Part shown: positions 35,460-43,530 of the stretch, in pieces
How the letters are laid out: each line of letters begins with the position of its first letter
Position numbering within the stretch: the stretch's first letter is position 1
DNA from: Gordonia sediminis
GTDB taxonomy: Bacteria; Actinomycetota; Actinomycetes; Mycobacteriales; Mycobacteriaceae
DNA length: 64,000 nucleotides
Direction of reading: 5' to 3'
Assembly (NCBI GenBank): GCA_004193205.1
Contig: RZUM01000001.1
Coordinates: 750,424 to 814,423 of the forward strand
Translations under genes and position numbers: made by a program
Notes under the pieces: model-generated
Told to the model about the DNA's origin: nothing
The model's database searches: none
Seen by the model: only the letters and a program-made list of their open reading frames with translations

Positions 35460-35880
35460 TCGGGTGAGCGGCCCGGTGACCCGGCACGACGACGACCCTT
35501 TGGTCGATCGGATGAAGACCGACGGCAGGTGGAACGAGCTGTGGAACGGTATCGAGGAGCTCGATCCGACATGGACCGAAGACTATCTGCGTACGGTGCT
35601 GGAACCCTATGAAAGTGGGGTGCTCTCACCGCGTGAGGTCCAGATGTTGTGCATCGCCGTGGATGCCGCGTGTACGCACCTCTACGCACCCGGATTGCGC
35701 AGGCACATCAGAGCGGCCCTGGCGCTGGGCGTCACGCCGCGCGAGATCCTCGAGGTGTTGAAGCTCGCGACGACCGTGGGTATTCATGCGCTCAACATGG
35801 GGATGCCGATCCTCGTCGAGGAGAGTGCCGCCGCTGTCGAGGACGGCAGCACAACATCAACACAGGGTGATCCCCGGTAA
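35449..35880 (+). CDS. Carboxymuconolactone decarboxylase-like / AhpD-fold protein
   Basis: A 143-residue AhpD-fold protein of the carboxymuconolactone decarboxylase family. The core DYLRTVLEPYESGVLSPREVQMLCIAVDAACTHLY and the helix IRAALALGVTPREILEVLKL are standard (landmarks at about 40-115); the peroxidase CxxC is absent and a single Cys is followed by TH, which fits decarboxylase or isomerase-like roles better than a peroxidase. The ATG at 35449 overlaps the hydrolase gene by 11 bp; GTG 35464 is an alternative. Function in the cluster is unknown. Confidence 0.8.
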   Translation: MRADRVSGPVTRHDDDPLVDRMKTDGRWNELWNGIEELDPTWTEDYLRTVLEPYESGVLSPREVQMLCIAVDAACTHLYAPGLRRHIRAALALGVTPREILEVLKLATTVGIHALNMGMPILVEESAAAVEDGSTTSTQGDPR

Positions 35881-35900
35881 CGGTGGGCCTGACTCCGAAC

Positions 35901-36893
35901 TCAGTCGACCGCGATCTCGAACACCACGCGTCCGACGGTGCTCCCGTCACCGAGCCGCGCCACTCCGTCGGCAACCTGATCGAAGCCCAGGCGTTCGCTG
36001 ATCAGTGGCTTGATCGCACCGGTGTCGGCAAGGCGGGTGAGCTCGGTGTGGCAGTCGCGGACGGCCTGCAGGTTCTTGTGTTTGTAGAGCCCCCAGTGCA
36101 GGCCGACGATCGAGTAGTTCTTCAGGAGCGCATGGTTGAGTTTCGTCTCGGAGATCCGGCCGCCGGCGAAACCGATCACCAGGATGGTGCCCTCGAACGC
36201 GATGCACTTCGTCGACCGGTCGAAGGTGTCGCCGCCGACCGGGTCGTAGATGATGTCCGCGCCGCGACCGTCGGTGACCTCGCGCACCACGTCGACGAAG
36301 TCGGCGGTATGGCGGTCGACGACGACATCCGCGCCGAGTGCCCGGCAATACTCGGCCTTCTCCGGGCCGCCGACGACCCCGATGACGGTGGCACCGGCCG
36401 CCCTGGCCAACTCCACGGCCGTGCTGCCGACCCCGCCGGCGGCGGCGTGCACCAACACCACGTCGTTCGGCCCGACATGCGTCCGACGATGCAGCGCGAA
36501 CCAGCTGGTCTGGTACCCGATCGTCAGCGACGACGCCTCGGCGTCGTCGAGTGCCGCGGGCGCCGGGTATGCGGCGAAGGCATCCATCAGGGCGTACTCG
36601 GCGAAGGCGCCGTCGGGCATCGCCGAGTTCCCGACGACGCGATCGCCGACGGCGGGTTCGGTGACGCCCGAGCCGACCTCGACGACCTCACCGCACAACT
36701 CGACACCGGGGGTGAACGGCGGCTCCGGGCGCACCTGGTAGATACCGCGGCACATCAGCACGTCCGGGAAGTTGGCCGGAGCGGCCCGCACCTTCACCAG
36801 GATCTGGCCGGCGCCCGGTCGGGGCACGTCGACGTCGTCGAGATACAGCACATCCCGGGGCTCGCCGAGATCCTTCACCCGCCACGCACGCAT
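35901..36893 (-). CDS. NADPH:quinone oxidoreductase family protein (MDR)
   Basis: A 330-residue MDR enzyme: APANFPDVLMCRGIYQ near 45, GVELCGEVVEVGSGV, then VLVHAAAGGVGSTAVELARAAG (about 145-166). No catalytic-zinc cluster is visible, which places it with quinone/enone reductases. It starts MRAWRVKDLGEP and is the last gene of the minus-strand run from the thiolase at 41372, 40 bp behind the FprB-like gene. Reduction of an alpha,beta-unsaturated carbonyl during substrate breakdown is the likely job (inference). Confidence 0.88.
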   Translation of the reverse strand: MRAWRVKDLGEPRDVLYLDDVDVPRPGAGQILVKVRAAPANFPDVLMCRGIYQVRPEPPFTPGVELCGEVVEVGSGVTEPAVGDRVVGNSAMPDGAFAEYALMDAFAAYPAPAALDDAEASSLTIGYQTSWFALHRRTHVGPNDVVLVHAAAGGVGSTAVELARAAGATVIGVVGGPEKAEYCRALGADVVVDRHTADFVDVVREVTDGRGADIIYDPVGGDTFDRSTKCIAFEGTILVIGFAGGRISETKLNHALLKNYSIVGLHWGLYKHKNLQAVRDCHTELTRLADTGAIKPLISERLGFDQVADGVARLGDGSTVGRVVFEIAVD

Positions 36894-36933
36894 GACTCTT
36901 CCTTTCCGGGGCCCGCGCCAGGGAGCCCGACCG

Positions 36934-38616
36934 TCAGGCCGAACCTACGGCCGCCAGATGGAGTTCGGGCACCCGTACCAGCTTGACCCGACCACGACCC
37001 GCCGCGCGACCGGCCGACTTCTCCGCCTTGTCGATGTTCTTCCACCCCGCCCCATCGATGCGGCTGGCCCCCCGTTCGGTGAGCAGCGCGGGAACCTCGT
37101 CGCGGTCATCCGACGGCGTCGGCAGCCGGCCCTCGATGTGGTCGGCGAGGACGGCGGCGGCGGTCTCGTGCCCGCACACCCGGTTCATGCCGATACCGCC
37201 GGTGGCGCCGCGTTTGAGCCAGCCGGCCACGTACACGCCGGGCACGGGTTGCTGCGCCGACACGACCCGTCCGTTCTCGTTGGGTACGACACCGCGGTCG
37301 GAGTCGAACGGCAGGCCGTCGACCGGCAGGCCGCGATACCCGATGGCCCGCACGACCATTGCCGTGTCGAGGGCGAAGGTCTCCGATGTGGGTCGCACCC
37401 TCGCGCCGTCACCATCGGCGAATTCGTTGCGGACGCATCGCATTGAGTCCACCTTGTCGGTGCCGACGAGCTCCGTCGGCGACACCAGGTAGCGGAACAC
37501 GACGCGTTTGTTGCCGGGGGTCTCGGATCGTTCCGAATACTCCCGTGCGAGCCGGATCTTGGTGGCGATCGTGGAGTCGAGCGTGCCGTCGTCGGCGGCG
37601 CTCTGCGTAGCATCGTCGAGGGTCAGTTCGTCGGGGTCGATGACCACGTCGACACCGTCGAGCAGTCCCATCGCCAGGAACTCGGAGTTGGTGTACGCGG
37701 CCTGCGCGATGCCGCGGCGCCCGAGCAGCACGACCTCACGAATCCTCGACTCGCGCAAAGCCTCCAGTGCGTGATCGGCGATGTCGGATGTCGCCAGCAC
37801 GTCGGGGTCGGTCAGCAGGATCCGCGCGACGTCGAGCGCCACATTCCCGTTTCCCACGATGACGGCCCGCTCCGAGGACAGGTCGAAGGTCGCGTCGGCG
37901 TGATCGGGATGTCCGTTGTACCAGGCGACGAAGTCGGTGGCGGCGATCGAACCGGGCAGGTCCTCGCCGTCGATGCCCAGGCGCTTGTCCGTGGAGGCGC
38001 CGCTGGCGTAGATCACCGCGTGATAGCGGTCGGCGAGTTCGGTGTGGGTGATTGCGGCACCGGATTCGCGCGGGCCGACCTCGACGGACAGGAAGTACTC
38101 GAAGTTCTTCTTGTGCGCCACCGACAGGAATGCCCGTTCGACACCCTTGGTCGACGGATGGTCGGGGGCCACACCGGCGCGGACCAATCCGTATGGGGTG
38201 GGCAGACGTTCGAACATGTCCACCCGCACCGACGATCCGCGCCGGACGAGTTCCTCGGCCGCGTAGAAGGCAGCCGGACCGGCGCCGACGATGGCGACGT
38301 GCAGCTCACCGTCGGGCAGCGGTTCGGCCTTCGCCGGGCGGAGCAGACCGCCGTCACCGTCGTGGTCGGTGTAGTAGTCGGCGTTGATCTGCAAGTACGG
38401 TTCGTCACGCTCGGTGAGCTGATCGTCGGGGACGATCGCCGAGACCGGGCACTCCTCGATGCAGGCGCCGCAGTCGATGCAGGCCTCCGGGTCGATGTAG
38501 AGCATCTCGGCGGTGAGGAATTCGGGTTCGGCCGGGGTCGGGTGGATGCAGTTGACCGGGCAGACCGGGACGCAGCTCGCGTCGTTGCAGCAGGGTTGGG
38601 TGATGATGTGGGTCAT
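36934..38616 (-). CDS. fprB: Ferredoxin-fused NADPH:ferredoxin reductase (FprB-like)
   Basis: A 560-residue fusion: an N-terminal ferredoxin with PCCNDASCVPVCPVNCI (about 8-24) and CIDCGACIEECPVSAI (about 41-56), then an adrenodoxin-reductase-like FAD/NADP domain with VAIVGAGPAAFYAAEEL near residue 110, RAGVAPDHPSTK, GNGNVALDVARIL and the C-terminal GWLKRGATGGIGMNR. This matches the length and order of mycobacterial FprB. It passes electrons between NADPH and ferredoxin-dependent partners such as P450s or ring oxygenases, neither of which is encoded here. It overlaps no gene but follows the crotonase stop by only 4 bp, an unusual place in a beta-oxidation operon. Confidence 0.92.
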   Translation of the reverse strand: MTHIITQPCCNDASCVPVCPVNCIHPTPAEPEFLTAEMLYIDPEACIDCGACIEECPVSAIVPDDQLTERDEPYLQINADYYTDHDGDGGLLRPAKAEPLPDGELHVAIVGAGPAAFYAAEELVRRGSSVRVDMFERLPTPYGLVRAGVAPDHPSTKGVERAFLSVAHKKNFEYFLSVEVGPRESGAAITHTELADRYHAVIYASGASTDKRLGIDGEDLPGSIAATDFVAWYNGHPDHADATFDLSSERAVIVGNGNVALDVARILLTDPDVLATSDIADHALEALRESRIREVVLLGRRGIAQAAYTNSEFLAMGLLDGVDVVIDPDELTLDDATQSAADDGTLDSTIATKIRLAREYSERSETPGNKRVVFRYLVSPTELVGTDKVDSMRCVRNEFADGDGARVRPTSETFALDTAMVVRAIGYRGLPVDGLPFDSDRGVVPNENGRVVSAQQPVPGVYVAGWLKRGATGGIGMNRVCGHETAAAVLADHIEGRLPTPSDDRDEVPALLTERGASRIDGAGWKNIDKAEKSAGRAAGRGRVKLVRVPELHLAAVGSA

Positions 38617-38620
38617 CGGG

Positions 38621-39379
38621 TCACCGGCCCTTCCAGTTCGGCGCGCGCTTCTCGCGGAACGCGGTGGCGCCCTCACGGGCATCCTCCGACGACCGGATGG
38701 GTTCGTAGATCTCCCACATCTTGGCGAACCGCTCCTCGTTGGACCAGTCCCGCGCCTTCGTCATGATCTCCTTGGTGCCGCGCACCGCGAGCGGTCCGTT
38801 GCGGGCGATCCGCAACGCGAGTTCGACTGCGCCGGCCAGCGCTTCACCGGGTTCGGTGACCCGGCTGACGAGTCCGGCCGTGCGGGCCTCCTCGGCGCCG
38901 ACGAAGTCACCGGTCAGTGCCCACTCCATGGCCAAGGCGTACGAGACACGTTCGGGCAGCCGGAGAAGTCCGCCGCCCCCGGCGAGCAGGCCGCGCTTGA
39001 CCTCGGGCAGACCGAATTTCGCGGTCTGCGAGGCGACGACGAGGTCACACGCGAGCACGATCTCGAAGCCGCCCGCGATCGCGTGGCCCTCGACGGCGGC
39101 GATGAGCGGCTTGGCCGGCGGGGTCTGGGCGACGCCGGCGAACCCACGTCCCTCGATCGACGGCCGTTCGCCGGCCAGGAAGGCCTTGAGATCCATGCCG
39201 GTGCAGAAGGTTCCGCCTGCTCCGGTGATCACTCCGGCGGTGAGCTCGGGCGTGTTGTCGAGGGTGTCCATCGCGTCGGCGATCGCCTGGGCGGTCGCGG
39301 TGTTGATGGCGTTTTTGACCTCGGGCCGATCAATGGTGACGATCAGCACGCCGTCCTTGGTCTCGGTCGTCACGGTCAT
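38621..39379 (-). CDS. Enoyl-CoA hydratase/isomerase family protein (crotonase)
   Basis: A 252-residue crotonase. The oxyanion segment AGGTFCTGMDLKAF (about 54-67) and HAIAGGFEIVLACDLVVAS with E106, plus FGLPEVKRG with E126, match both catalytic glutamates of enoyl-CoA hydratase, so hydration of a trans-2-enoyl-CoA is likely. The start overlaps the preceding SDR stop by 4 bp (ATGA), giving the order thiolase, SDR, hydratase, FprB, MDR on one transcript. That set covers hydration, hydroxyacyl oxidation and thiolysis of a beta-oxidation round. Confidence 0.92.
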   Translation of the reverse strand: MTVTTETKDGVLIVTIDRPEVKNAINTATAQAIADAMDTLDNTPELTAGVITGAGGTFCTGMDLKAFLAGERPSIEGRGFAGVAQTPPAKPLIAAVEGHAIAGGFEIVLACDLVVASQTAKFGLPEVKRGLLAGGGGLLRLPERVSYALAMEWALTGDFVGAEEARTAGLVSRVTEPGEALAGAVELALRIARNGPLAVRGTKEIMTKARDWSNEERFAKMWEIYEPIRSSEDAREGATAFREKRAPNWKGR

Positions 39380-40140
39380 TTCGGTGCCATCCTGATCGCT
39401 CCGTCGAGCCGGATGACCTCACCGTTGAGCATCGGGTTGTCGATGATGGCCATCGCGAGTCGGGCGTATTCGTCGGGGTCGCCGAGCCGAGCCGGGTGCG
39501 GGATCTGTGCGGCCAGACCGTCCTTGATGTCCTGGGAGAACCGCGACAGGATCGGGGTGTCGAAGATGCCGGGGGCGATGCTGTTGACCCGCACCAGCTT
39601 CCGGGCCAGGTCGCGTGCGGCGACCAGTGTCATGCCGACCACGCCGGCCTTTGCCGAGGCGTAGGGGATCTGGCCGATCTGGCCCTCCCACGCGGCGACC
39701 GAGGCGGTCATGATGACCACGCCGCGTTCGCCGTCGACAGGATCGTTGCCGACCATGCGCGCCGCCGCGAGCCGTAGCACGTTGAAGCTGCCGATCAGGT
39801 TGGTCTGGATCAGCGACGTGTACATCTCCAGCGACCCCGGGTTGCCGTCGCGCTCGACGACGCGGACGGTGCCGCCGCGGCCCGCGCAGTGCACGGCGGT
39901 GCGCAGCGGTGCACGCGATTCGGCGAGGTCGAGCGCGGCGTTCACCGCGTCCGGGTCGGCGACGTCCGCCGGTCCGAATTGGACGAGGTCACCGAGCTCC
40001 TGCGCGACGTCCTTGCCCTGCGACTGTGGCAGATCGACGATGACGACGTGGGTGCCGACGGCGATCAGCCGTTTGACGGTGGCCAGGCCGAGGCCGGACG
40101 CACCGCCGGTGACGATGGCCGACGAATTGGTCAACTCCAT
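39376..40140 (-). CDS. SDR, 3-hydroxyacyl-CoA dehydrogenase (HSD10)-like
   Basis: A 254-residue SDR of the type II 3-hydroxyacyl-CoA dehydrogenase (HSD17B10-like) group: SSAIVTGGASGLGLATVKRL at residues 6-25, HCAGRGG, the catalytic YASAK with upstream Ser in MTASVAAW, and the C-terminal LDGAIRMAPK typical of that group. The group oxidises 3-hydroxyacyl-CoAs, including 2-methyl-3-hydroxybutyryl-CoA and some steroids. ATG 40140 has aaggga upstream, and the longer open frame is not SDR-like. It lies between the thiolase and the crotonase, which supports a beta-oxidation role. Confidence 0.9.
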   Translation of the reverse strand: MELTNSSAIVTGGASGLGLATVKRLIAVGTHVVIVDLPQSQGKDVAQELGDLVQFGPADVADPDAVNAALDLAESRAPLRTAVHCAGRGGTVRVVERDGNPGSLEMYTSLIQTNLIGSFNVLRLAAARMVGNDPVDGERGVVIMTASVAAWEGQIGQIPYASAKAGVVGMTLVAARDLARKLVRVNSIAPGIFDTPILSRFSQDIKDGLAAQIPHPARLGDPDEYARLAMAIIDNPMLNGEVIRLDGAIRMAPK

Positions 40141-40193
40141 GTCTGTGAAATCCCTTCTCTGATGGGTGATCTCGGGTTGCTGTGAACAGAGGG

Positions 40194-41372
40194 TCAGGCG
40201 AGTGATTCGACGATGGTCGCGTTGGCCATCCCACCGGCCTCGCACATCGTCTGCAGGCCGAAACGTCCGCCGGTGGTGGCGAGGTGGTGGATCATCGTGG
40301 TCATGATCCGGGCGCCCGACGCGCCGAGCGGATGCCCGAGGGCGATCGCGCCGCCGACCGGGTTGAGCACGTCGTCGGCGACGCCGAGTTCGTGCTGCCA
40401 CGCCAGCGGCACCGAGGCGAACGCCTCGTTGACCTCGAACGTCGCGATGTCGTCGACGTTGAGCCCTGCCTTGTCGAGGACCTTGCGGGTCGCCGGGATC
40501 GGGGCGGTCAGCATCATCATCGGATCGTCGCCGAGGACCGCGGACGCGACGACGCGTGCACGGGGCGTCAGCCCGAGGGCGGTGGCCTTGTCCTCGCTCA
40601 TGATCAGCAGTGCCGACGCACCGTCGGTGATCTGCGAGGAGTTGCCCGCGGTGACCTTCCACTCGAGGTCGGCGAACCGTTCCCGGTTGGCGTCGGTGCC
40701 GAAGACCGCGCGCAGCCCGCCGAGCTTCTCGGCGGTGGTGCCGGGACGGATCGACTCGTCGGTGTCGACGACGCCGGTCGGTGTGGTGATCGGGACGATC
40801 TCGTCGGCGAAGGCACCGCGTGCGGCGGCCGCCGCGGCCCGTTCGTGGGAGCGCGCCGAGTACCGGTCGAGGGAGGCGCGGTCGATCTTCCACTTGTCGG
40901 CGACCAGTTCGGCGGCCACGCCCTGGGAGACCAGGGGACCGAACCGCGCGGTCACCGCGGGCCCGAACGGGTCGGCGTCACCGCGCGCGCTACCCATAGG
41001 TACGCGGCTCATCGATTCCACCCCGCCGGCGATCACGATGTCATACGCACCGGCCATCACGCCCTGCACGGCGAAGTCGACGGCCTGCTGGCCCGAGCCG
41101 CATTTGCGTTCGATGGTGCTCGCCGGCACGTGGACGGGGAATCCGGCGGCGAGCGCGGCCTGGCGTCCGGGGGTTGCGGACTGTTCGAGGTTCTGGCCGA
41201 CACAGCCGATGAGGATGTCGTCGACGGTGCCCGGGTCGATGTCGGAGCGTTCGACGAGGGCGGCGAGGACCTGGGCGAGCAGGTCGACGGGATGTACGTC
41301 GGCGAGTGCTCCACCGGCCTTGCCCTTGCCCATCGGCGTCCGAATCGCGTCCACGATGACCGCACGTGGCAT
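40194..41372 (-). CDS. Thiolase (acetyl-CoA acyltransferase)
   Basis: A 392-residue thiolase that cleaves 3-ketoacyl-CoA with CoA. All three active residues are present: C91 in IERKCGSGQQ, H347 in ALGHPLGASG and C377 in TMCEAGGMAN; the last differs from the common CxGGG(M/I)G by having Ala and Asn. ATG 41372 has ggagg 8 nt upstream. It is the first gene of the five-gene minus-strand run and is divergent from an acyl-CoA dehydrogenase gene across a 147-bp region with mirror-image promoter motifs. Confidence 0.93.
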   Translation of the reverse strand: MPRAVIVDAIRTPMGKGKAGGALADVHPVDLLAQVLAALVERSDIDPGTVDDILIGCVGQNLEQSATPGRQAALAAGFPVHVPASTIERKCGSGQQAVDFAVQGVMAGAYDIVIAGGVESMSRVPMGSARGDADPFGPAVTARFGPLVSQGVAAELVADKWKIDRASLDRYSARSHERAAAAAARGAFADEIVPITTPTGVVDTDESIRPGTTAEKLGGLRAVFGTDANRERFADLEWKVTAGNSSQITDGASALLIMSEDKATALGLTPRARVVASAVLGDDPMMMLTAPIPATRKVLDKAGLNVDDIATFEVNEAFASVPLAWQHELGVADDVLNPVGGAIALGHPLGASGARIMTTMIHHLATTGGRFGLQTMCEAGGMANATIVESLA

Positions 41373-41418
41373 GTCTGACCTCCGTCTTTCGAAAAAATGA
41401 TGCGCTTTTCTGCAATCT

Positions 41419-41426
41419 ATGATTAT
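41419..41426 (-). promoter_or_regulatory. ATAATCAT element before the thiolase operon
   Basis: Read on the minus strand this is ATAATCAT, preceded by AAAC. It mirrors the same octamer at 41493-41500, which overlaps the -10 box of the divergent gene. It may be the -10 region of the thiolase promoter or one arm of a shared operator. Confidence 0.4.
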
Positions 41427-41466
41427 GTTTACCACAGATCGAACGTGAATGGTGTCACGAGTCCGG

Positions 41467-41497
41467 TTGACTGGGACCTACGCCATATTAGTATAAT
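41467..41497 (+). promoter_or_regulatory. Sigma-A-type promoter TTGACT-N19-TATAAT
   Basis: A near-consensus -35 (TTGACT, 41467-41472) and a perfect -10 (TATAAT, 41492-41497) with a slightly long 19-bp spacer. Transcription would start near 41504, about 15 nt before the chosen ATG at 41520, which leaves aaaggga as its ribosome-binding site. Confidence 0.65.
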
Positions 41498-41519
41498 CAT
41501 GAGCATGAAAGGGATCACA

Positions 41520-42698
41520 ATGTCGTCTACCTCGGTTTCCGACGATCTCGATGACCTGACCGCCATCCGGGAACTCGCCGCACAGGTGGCAGAGGAGCGC
41601 TACGCTCCGCTGGCTGCGCAGTGGGACGCCGACCGCACTCCGGTGCCGCTGGCCGAGCGTCAGTTTCTCGGGTCGCTCGGGTTTCTCGGGATCGCACTGC
41701 CGGAGCGTTTCGGCGGCTCGGCCGCCCCGCTGTCGCACGCGCTCACCGTCATCGAGCAGTTCGCCTACCACTGCCGCCCGGCCGCCTTCCAGATCTTCGA
41801 GGCCAACACCGGACCGGCGCAGGTCGTCGCGCGGCTCGGGACCGAGGAGCAGAAGGAGCGCTTCCTGCCGGGCATCATTGCCGGCGACATCACCATGGCC
41901 GTGGCCATCTCCGAGCCCGACGCCGGGTCGGCGGCCACAGACCTGACCACCAAGGCCGTCATCGACGGTGACACCGTGCGGGTCAACGGCAACAAGCGCT
42001 GGATCTCCAACGGCAGCGAGGCCGACGTCTACCTCGTCTATGCCCGCATGAGCGACGCCCCCGGAGCGAAGGGGATCGGCGCGGTCCTCGTCGAGGCCGA
42101 CCGCGAGGGCGTCAGCTTCGGCGCCCGCGAAAAGCTCATGGGCTTCCGTGGCATCCCGTCGGCCGACATCTACTTCGACGATGTGTCGGTGCCGAAGGAG
42201 AACATCGTCGTGCAACCGGGTGGTTTCCGAAAACTGTTCACCACCTTCTCCATCGAGCGTCTCGGCAACACCACGATGAGCCTCGCGCTCGGTCAGCGAG
42301 CCCTGGACCTGACCATGCGCTACGTGCAGGAACGCACCCAGTTCGGTAAGCCGCTGATCGAGTTCCAGGCCGTGCAGATGACCGTCGCCGACATGGCCCT
42401 GCAGGTCGAGGCGGCGCGCCTTCTGCTCGAACGTGCCGCATCCGCGGTGGTCAGCGGCGACGACCTCCCGAACCCGCTGCACGTGTCGCTGGCGAAGTGC
42501 ACCGCCAACGAGATGGCCAAGAAGGTCACCGATCTGGCCATGCAACTGCACGGCGGCAACGGATACACCGAGGAGTTCGGCCTCGAGCGGATGCACCGCG
42601 ACGCCCACGGCTGGGCGCTCGCCGGCGGCACCCCGACCATGCAACGCACCCGAATCGTCTCCGAGATGCTCGGTCGTTCCTTCGACCAGCGCAAGTGA
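41520..42698 (+). CDS. Acyl-CoA dehydrogenase family protein
   Basis: A 392-residue acyl-CoA dehydrogenase: MAVAISEPDAGSAATDL (about 120-136), GNKRWISNGSEADVYLVYAR, KLMGFRGIPSADIYFD, and the C-terminal GGNGYTEEFGLERMHRDAHGW. The C-terminal position used as base in short-chain enzymes is Gly (AGGTPTMQR), while TTFSIERLG carries a Glu at the isovaleryl/long-chain type position. ATG 41520 has aaaggga 6 nt upstream and fits the promoter; ATGs at 41499 and 41505 lie at or before the predicted transcription start. It opens an eight-gene plus-strand run to 50488. Confidence 0.92.
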   Translation: MSSTSVSDDLDDLTAIRELAAQVAEERYAPLAAQWDADRTPVPLAERQFLGSLGFLGIALPERFGGSAAPLSHALTVIEQFAYHCRPAAFQIFEANTGPAQVVARLGTEEQKERFLPGIIAGDITMAVAISEPDAGSAATDLTTKAVIDGDTVRVNGNKRWISNGSEADVYLVYARMSDAPGAKGIGAVLVEADREGVSFGAREKLMGFRGIPSADIYFDDVSVPKENIVVQPGGFRKLFTTFSIERLGNTTMSLALGQRALDLTMRYVQERTQFGKPLIEFQAVQMTVADMALQVEAARLLLERAASAVVSGDDLPNPLHVSLAKCTANEMAKKVTDLAMQLHGGNGYTEEFGLERMHRDAHGWALAGGTPTMQRTRIVSEMLGRSFDQRK

Positions 42699-42709
42699 AA
42701 GGAACCAGC

Positions 42710-43480
42710 ATGAACCGCTTCGAAAATCGCATCGCCGCCGTCATCGGAGGCGGCTCCGGAATGGGCCGCGCGATCAGCCATCGTCTGGCCGCCGAGGGCG
42801 CCTTCGTCTACGTCACCGACCTCAGCGAGGAGGCGGCCGAGAAGGTCACCGCCGAGATCGAGGAGAAGGGCGGCAAGGGCAAGGCCGTCCGGGTCGACGC
42901 CACCGACACCGCCTCGCTGCAGGCACTTTTCGACACCATCGAGGCCGAACACGGGGTGCTGCACGTGCTGCACGCCCAGGTCGGCATGCCCGGCCCCGGC
43001 GGGCTCGAACTGGACGACGCGGGTTGGCAGAAGAACATCGACGTCAACGTGAAGACCGCGTACTACTCGACGACGATGGCATTCCCGTTGCTGCGCAAGG
43101 CGAACGGCAAGGGCTCGGTCACGCTGACCTCGTCGACGTCGGCCCTCATCGGTTCGCCGTTCAGCCCGATCTACTCGATGACCAAGGGGTCGCTGGTGCC
43201 CTTCGGTCGTGCGCTGGCGCTCAACGGCGCCAAGGACGGCATCCGCGTCAACGTCATCTGCCCGGGACAGGTCAAGACCCCGATGCTGGCCCAGTTCTTC
43301 GGACGTGAGCCGGGAGCGGACGTGTCGGCACTGACGGCCGACTTCGTCAAGACCATCCCGCTCGGCCGCGGCGCCGAACCGGAGGAGATCGCGTCGGTCA
43401 TCGCGTTCCTCAACAGCGACGACGCCAGCTACGTCACCGGCACGACGATCCCCGTCGACGGCGGACTCACCGCCCAGTGA
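42710..43480 (+). CDS. SDR family oxidoreductase
   Basis: A 256-residue SDR with AVIGGGSGMGRAISHRL at residues 9-25 (Gly-rich loop GGGSGMG), VDATDTASLQALF, catalytic YSMTKG (Tyr and Lys) after TSSTSALIG, and the C-terminal VTGTTIPVDGG. The usual NNAG is replaced by LHAQVGMPG. ATG 42710 has gaaagga upstream and follows the acyl-CoA dehydrogenase stop by 11 bp. It probably oxidises a ring or chain hydroxyl of the substrate acid or its CoA ester (inference). Confidence 0.9.
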   Translation: MNRFENRIAAVIGGGSGMGRAISHRLAAEGAFVYVTDLSEEAAEKVTAEIEEKGGKGKAVRVDATDTASLQALFDTIEAEHGVLHVLHAQVGMPGPGGLELDDAGWQKNIDVNVKTAYYSTTMAFPLLRKANGKGSVTLTSSTSALIGSPFSPIYSMTKGSLVPFGRALALNGAKDGIRVNVICPGQVKTPMLAQFFGREPGADVSALTADFVKTIPLGRGAEPEEIASVIAFLNSDDASYVTGTTIPVDGGLTAQ

Positions 43481-43530
43481 TGCTGCCGCCCAGCACATTC
43501 TGACCACATCGACTCCGAGGAACTCGCCTG

